This document shows, piece by piece, positions 43,360 to 47,010 of a DNA stretch of 47,010 nucleotides; positions within the stretch are counted from its first letter, which is position 1; each line of letters opens with the position of its first letter. Under the pieces are notes generated by a model, which was not told where the DNA came from, ran no database searches, and was given only the letters and a program-made list of their open reading frames with translations. Source of the DNA: Desulfobulbus sp. Tol-SR (GTDB taxonomy: Bacteria; Desulfobacterota; Desulfobulbia; Desulfobulbales; Desulfocapsaceae); the NCBI GenBank assembly GCA_000769715.1, contig JROS01000014.1, positions 1 to 47,010 of the forward strand, in the 5' to 3' direction. The translations under genes were made by a program, and so were the position numbers.

Positions 43360-44124
43360 ATGGTCTCACGGATATCGATTCTCATCCTGCTTTCCTTGCT
43401 GCTGTTCGGCTGTACCGCAACCCGGGATATGAAACGGCAGCTCGCCGCAATGACGACCCACAACCAGGAGCTGCAGGAGCAAAACCGGAAATTGACGGAC
43501 GAACTGGCCGAACAGAAGCAGACGGCCGCCCGGCTGCAGCTGGAAATGGTGGAAAAACAGGTTGAAATCGATAAGGCCTGGGTCGTCCGGAAAAAAATCC
43601 GGGACGAGGTCGAATTCCCCCGCACCAGGGTCATGACGGCAGGATCGCGGGCAGAGGCCGCAACCTGCCTGGCCGAGGTGGAAATAGAGGCCAACGCCAC
43701 CAGCAAGGCCTCCCTGACCGACGAGGGGAAAAAGAAATTTTCCAGGGTGGAGGAGCTGCTCGAACAGAGCCGGGCCGCTCTGGACCAGGAACGATACGAC
43801 GGGGCCTGCGCGCTCGCCTATCAGGCGCTGGCACTGATTGACGAGATCCAGTTCCAGTCAGCCCCGGTCCGGAAGGCGAAGGCCAGCGCCTATGCCGAGT
43901 TTCTGGAACCGCTGCAGCTGCGGACGGTAAAAAAAAGCAATGTCCGTTCACGTCCGAGCATATACAGTGCGATCATGGAAACCCTTGCCGCCGAATCGAC
44001 GATCACCGCCCATGGGTTCCGGGGCAACTGGGTCAAGGTGACGACCGCTTCAGAGAAAACCGGCTGGATCTATTATCCTCTGCTGGCGGTGCCCTCTTCC
44101 GGGGAGGAAAAGGTACATCCCTGA
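43360..44124 (+). CDS. Lipoprotein with coiled coil and SH3b domain
   Basis: A 254-aa protein. From ATG 43360 the start is MVSRISILILLSLLLFGCTA, a signal peptide with a lipobox (LFGC), so it is anchored to a membrane by lipid. A coiled coil covers about 28-75 (QELQEQNRKLTDELAEQKQT). A helical middle holds EELLEQSRAALDQERYDGAC, like a short TPR. The C-terminal 60 residues are a bacterial SH3 domain (VKKSNVRSRPSIYSAIMETL, then GNWVKVTTASEKTGWIYYPL). It probably binds peptidoglycan and works at the cell envelope. The frame is open upstream to 43183 but is not signal-like. Confidence 0.8.
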   Translation: MVSRISILILLSLLLFGCTATRDMKRQLAAMTTHNQELQEQNRKLTDELAEQKQTAARLQLEMVEKQVEIDKAWVVRKKIRDEVEFPRTRVMTAGSRAEAATCLAEVEIEANATSKASLTDEGKKKFSRVEELLEQSRAALDQERYDGACALAYQALALIDEIQFQSAPVRKAKASAYAEFLEPLQLRTVKKSNVRSRPSIYSAIMETLAAESTITAHGFRGNWVKVTTASEKTGWIYYPLLAVPSSGEEKVHP

Positions 44125-44170
44125 ACTCCCATTCTCACCCTTACGTTTCTCCACCCCGGAGCGATCCCTC

Positions 44171-45841
44171 TCACCCCAGTACCACCCGATTGCGCCCGCC
44201 GGTCTTGGCCTCGTACAGCGCCTTGTCGGCACGATCGATCAGATCGGTGCTGCCGTCTTCCGCCCGCATGCCTGTCACCCCGACACTGATTGTCGCCCGC
44301 AGCGACAGGTTTTCATGGACAAAGACATGCTGGGCGACACTCAGCCGCAGGCGCTCGGCAACCTGCACGGCCTGATGGCTTTCCGTCTTTCCCAGGATGA
44401 CAAGGAACTCCTCGCCCCCGTATCGGCCGGCGCAATCCAGAATCCGCAGGGTGTCCCGGAAAATCTGGGCCAGCTGGACCAGGACGGCGTCGCCGGCAAG
44501 ATGGCCATAACTGTCGTTGACCTGTTTGAAGTAATCGATGTCCATCATCAATATGGAGAAATCGGTACCATAACGACGGTGGTATTCGCGATGGAAGGCG
44601 AGATCGGCCATGATCTGCTTGCGATTGGCCAGTCCGGTCAGCGGGTCGGTCGTTGCCAGCTGCTCGAGCTTGGCCTGATTGTCCTTCAGTCTGCCCACCA
44701 TTTCATTGAACATGCCGCTGACAAGGCCCAACTCGTCTTTTCGGTGTACCGGCACGGCAACATCGAGGTCGCCGTCGGCTACCCGAAGCACACCGTCGGT
44801 CAGGGACTCGAGCGGGATAATGATCTGGCCGGCCATGATCATGGCCGTGCCGCCGATGGCAATGGTCAGCAGCACGGTGATGAGGATGATCCGGTTTCGC
44901 GCCTGCAACAGGCCGGCGAATACATCATCGGCATTCTCGGCGATTACAAGCTGCCAGGGAAGCTCGCTGAAGCGGCTTACCAGGCCGACCAGCCGCACCT
45001 GGTCGCCATTGACGATCCTGCCGAGCCGGCGGGGAGTCTCAGCCAGCTTTGCAACCTGCGACAGGGTGATCGATTGGCCCGCCCCTCCCTCGGGCGAAGC
45101 GGCGGCCTGGACCGTCCGTCCATCCATGGTCAGCAGCGCGACAATCCCCTGCACCCCGCTCGTCAGCGGTACTGCGGCACGCAACAACGGCTGCAGGTTT
45201 CCCAGTTCCACTTCGACCACCAGAAACCCAAGATGGACGGATTTATCCGGCGCGTACAGCGGGATACCGACAGGCAGCAGGGGGATGGCATCATCGCCGG
45301 CAAACACCACCTCGCCAGATACGTAGTGCGACCGGTCAACCTGACCCTGCCAGTCATCCGGCAGCACTATCGAGCGATCCGAATCCTGAGAATCCGAGGC
45401 CGCCAGCATCCTCCCATCCCGATCCAGCACGACAAGACGACGATAGGCCGGAAACTGTCCCTTAATCAAGGTCAGGTACGTTACGATATTTTGCAGATGC
45501 GGATCTTCCCGCTTCTCGCCTGCGGGATCGGTCTTGCCGCTGTCAACATAATATGCCTGCAGATTGTCGAGGACGATAAAGGAATTGGCGAACACCCGCA
45601 GATCGTACCGGCACTCCTTCAGCCAGAGGCTGATCTCGCGCTCAACGATTGCGGCCAAGTCGACGAATTTCTGTTCGATCTTCTCGGTGGTGGCACGGTG
45701 GGTCATGTCATACCAGAACCAGCCCATGCCGATCGAGGGAACCAGCGTCACCAGGATCGAAAAAATCAGGATCCGGTTCCGAATAGACCGTAATCCATTA
45801 ATGTTCCGTCCATTTTCCATAGGCTGCGGCAAGGTGTTCAT
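44171..45841 (-). CDS. Membrane diguanylate cyclase (Cache-HAMP-GGDEF)
   Basis: A 556-aa signalling enzyme. Membrane segment at about 22-45, a periplasmic sensor of about 280 residues (dCache-like, starting with HRATTEKIEQKFVDLAAIVE), a second membrane segment near 330-350 (IILITVLLTIAIGGTAMIMA), HAMP at about 350-400 (DGVLRVADGDLDVAVPVHRK) and GGDEF at about 408-555. The active site is GRYGGEEFLVIL and the product-inhibition I-site RILD lies five residues before GGEEF, so it should make cyclic di-GMP and be feedback-controlled. It faces the lipoprotein gene tail to tail. Confidence 0.92.
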   Translation of the reverse strand: MNTLPQPMENGRNINGLRSIRNRILIFSILVTLVPSIGMGWFWYDMTHRATTEKIEQKFVDLAAIVEREISLWLKECRYDLRVFANSFIVLDNLQAYYVDSGKTDPAGEKREDPHLQNIVTYLTLIKGQFPAYRRLVVLDRDGRMLAASDSQDSDRSIVLPDDWQGQVDRSHYVSGEVVFAGDDAIPLLPVGIPLYAPDKSVHLGFLVVEVELGNLQPLLRAAVPLTSGVQGIVALLTMDGRTVQAAASPEGGAGQSITLSQVAKLAETPRRLGRIVNGDQVRLVGLVSRFSELPWQLVIAENADDVFAGLLQARNRIILITVLLTIAIGGTAMIMAGQIIIPLESLTDGVLRVADGDLDVAVPVHRKDELGLVSGMFNEMVGRLKDNQAKLEQLATTDPLTGLANRKQIMADLAFHREYHRRYGTDFSILMMDIDYFKQVNDSYGHLAGDAVLVQLAQIFRDTLRILDCAGRYGGEEFLVILGKTESHQAVQVAERLRLSVAQHVFVHENLSLRATISVGVTGMRAEDGSTDLIDRADKALYEAKTGGRNRVVLG

Positions 45842-45874
45842 CTTCCCCGTTGCAAGAATCGACGATCCGAATAT

Positions 45875-46138
45875 TCAGGCAGGAATATCCCGATCGACAC
45901 AGGACGGTCGCCGGTTGACACCCTGCCAGGATAACGATTCTGCCGATGGTTGCAGATCGTCCGGGCAGGCAACACGGATGGGCAATGGAGTCAGGTCGAA
46001 CGGTGGGGTTCCCGGTTCCTCAATGCTGACCTCCCGGCAGCAGATTGTAGCAAATAATCTGCACAAGTTCAAGCAGGTAGGATACGACATCGATACAGCC
46101 GGGCCGATGCCGGACAACTGTTCCCATTGTTTTTCCAT
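45875..46138 (-). CDS. Possible 87-aa cysteine-rich protein upstream of the GGDEF gene
   Basis: From ATG 46138 behind AAGGAGG, spaced ideally, the minus strand reads MEKQWEQLSGIGPAVSMSYP, then TCLNLCRLFATICCREVSIE. It has five cysteines and ends 33 bp before the GGDEF gene. The second half looks less like a folded protein. I know no family. The start signal is one of the best in the window, which is the main support. Confidence 0.4.
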   Translation of the reverse strand: MEKQWEQLSGIGPAVSMSYPTCLNLCRLFATICCREVSIEEPGTPPFDLTPLPIRVACPDDLQPSAESLSWQGVNRRPSCVDRDIPA

Positions 46139-46212
46139 GAAGTGCCTCCTTACATTTGGTTAATGTTGAAACAACGGAAAAATTAACCTCCCTCCTTGCC
46201 AAAAGACAAAAA

Positions 46213-47010
46213 TTAAAACGATATCGTTAGCTTGACAAGAACCCATCGTTGAGGAACGTATTCAGGACTGCTGGGATCCAGGGTCTGAAATTGAAATGCC
46301 TCATCAAACAGATTTCTTACTTCCAGACCGAGCATTCCATACCGCCTCGGCAGCCGGTATCGAAGCGATGCGTCAACAACCCAAAAATTATCCCCTCCAT
46401 TTACCGACTGATAGCTCAGCGGATTGGGATCGAACTCCCCTGCCTGATCGACGTAGGTGGCATTCACCGTACATCTCATCGGTCTCGTAGTGCATTCCTC
46501 CGACACTGCCGGACACTTTATTCCACAAGCCGGACACCACAACCTCATCACCCCAGGTATCCCTTCCTCCAGCCAGTCCCGATGCCGACAGGGTCATCTG
46601 GTTACGATTGAACAGCGGTGTGTATTCGTTGAATGTGGGCCCGGACAAACCGGCGTCACGGAAGATATTCAGGTCGTTCTGAGCCGCCTGGGGATGAAGA
46701 GGATTGCCGTTGAGAGGCTGCAGCAGTTGAGATTGCAACAGTTCGCTGACGCGAGCTATTTCATGGCGGGATTGTGAGGCATAGATATCGGATAAAAAGC
46801 GATGGGCCGAATAATTGGAAGGGTCGTTAGTGCTTGATTTCGCCCCATCGACCAGGGCCATCTTTTCAAATCCCAGATCGCTGTAGATACTGGACAGGCT
46901 GACGCTGCGCACCGCCAGGTCCTTGTCAAGCAGCATTCTTGACCGATAGACGGCGCGGTTGTCGTTGAGCGCAATCGATCTCTGCAGATCGTGCAGGGCC
47001 GCCACCAGCC
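46213..47010 (-). pseudogene. TPR/TonB-type outer-membrane protein, internal deletion, 5' end outside window
   Basis: Reading from the right edge, the minus strand encodes LQRSIALNDNRAVYRSRMLL, then SAHRFLSDIYASQSRHEIAR, FNEYTPLFNRNQMTLSASGL and SGSVGGMHYETDE, the normal passage from a TPR part into the start of a beta-barrel. At about 46475 it jumps into another frame, where VNATYVDQAGEFDPN, NFWVVDASLRYRLPRRYGML and LEVRNLFDEAFQFQTLDPSS, ending in LVKLTISF, are the last strands of such a barrel. Relatives have several hundred residues between the two parts, so most of the barrel has been deleted out of frame. The original frame then runs only a few dozen unrelated codons to a stop. Not functional. 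Confidence 0.7.

Overview
The window joins two unlike halves. Bases 1 to about 26,400 are accessory DNA: an integrative-element replication module, wreckage of defence genes, a long intact six-gene operon that looks like an anti-phage system, and several broken genes. From a tRNA-Thr gene at 26,401-26,476 to the right end the DNA is ordinary chromosome: a nine-haem cytochrome c, rlpA, trpEGDCF, rpsT, a cNMP-binding/DUF4388 protein, an hslR-purH(N)-purN-pyrR-U32 operon, folE2, a ferredoxin-nitroreductase and a GGDEF protein. The multihaem cytochrome, the cNMP-DUF4388 architecture, pyrR and the split purH suggest a Gram-negative anaerobe of the Desulfobacterota (Desulfobulbales- or Desulfuromonadales-like). 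This is inference from gene content; no 16S rRNA is present.

Left part (1-5,320): an AlpA-type regulator, a small protein, a DUF3987 primase/helicase-like replication protein, two small unknown proteins, an SSB-like OB-fold protein, a phage-type nuclease fragment, a DUF5681 protein and an unknown 183-aa protein, all on +. No integrase is in the window; it may lie to the left. The module is decaying: the SSB gene has an in-frame TGA that cuts off a tail ending TDGPF, and the nuclease gene has a one-base frameshift and has lost its 3' part. Three arrays of four GTAGCA units, each with start-to-start spacing 9-9-6, lie inside the DUF3987 gene (one array) and the next gene (two arrays, facing each other). 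They look like DNA-level sites, perhaps an origin.

Middle part (5,479-22,726): a SNF2-type helicase cut off before its last motifs is joined directly to a broken Abi_2 gene. Then comes a strong promoter with a perfect palindrome at the start site, and a six-gene operon: MORC-like GHKL ATPase, DUF4338/DruA-like protein, a 980-aa STY4851/YjiT-like protein, a 360-aa protein, a 1,853-aa DUF1998 helicase of DruE type, and a PD-(D/E)XK nuclease with a Cas4/AddB-like cysteine pattern. DruA-like plus DruE-like relates it to Druantia, but I do not recognise this combination with a MORC-like ATPase and a nuclease as a named system. This is the strongest candidate for a new system here.

Right accessory edge (22,727-26,400): degraded phosphatase and ADP-ribosylglycohydrolase genes, a DUF72 gene with one internal stop, and mostly unassignable DNA up to the 3' end of tRNA-Thr, a common island boundary.

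Core part (26,401-47,010): mostly tight operons with intact genes. The exception is the right end, where a TPR/TonB-type outer-membrane protein gene has lost most of its barrel and is out of frame; its 5' end is outside the window.
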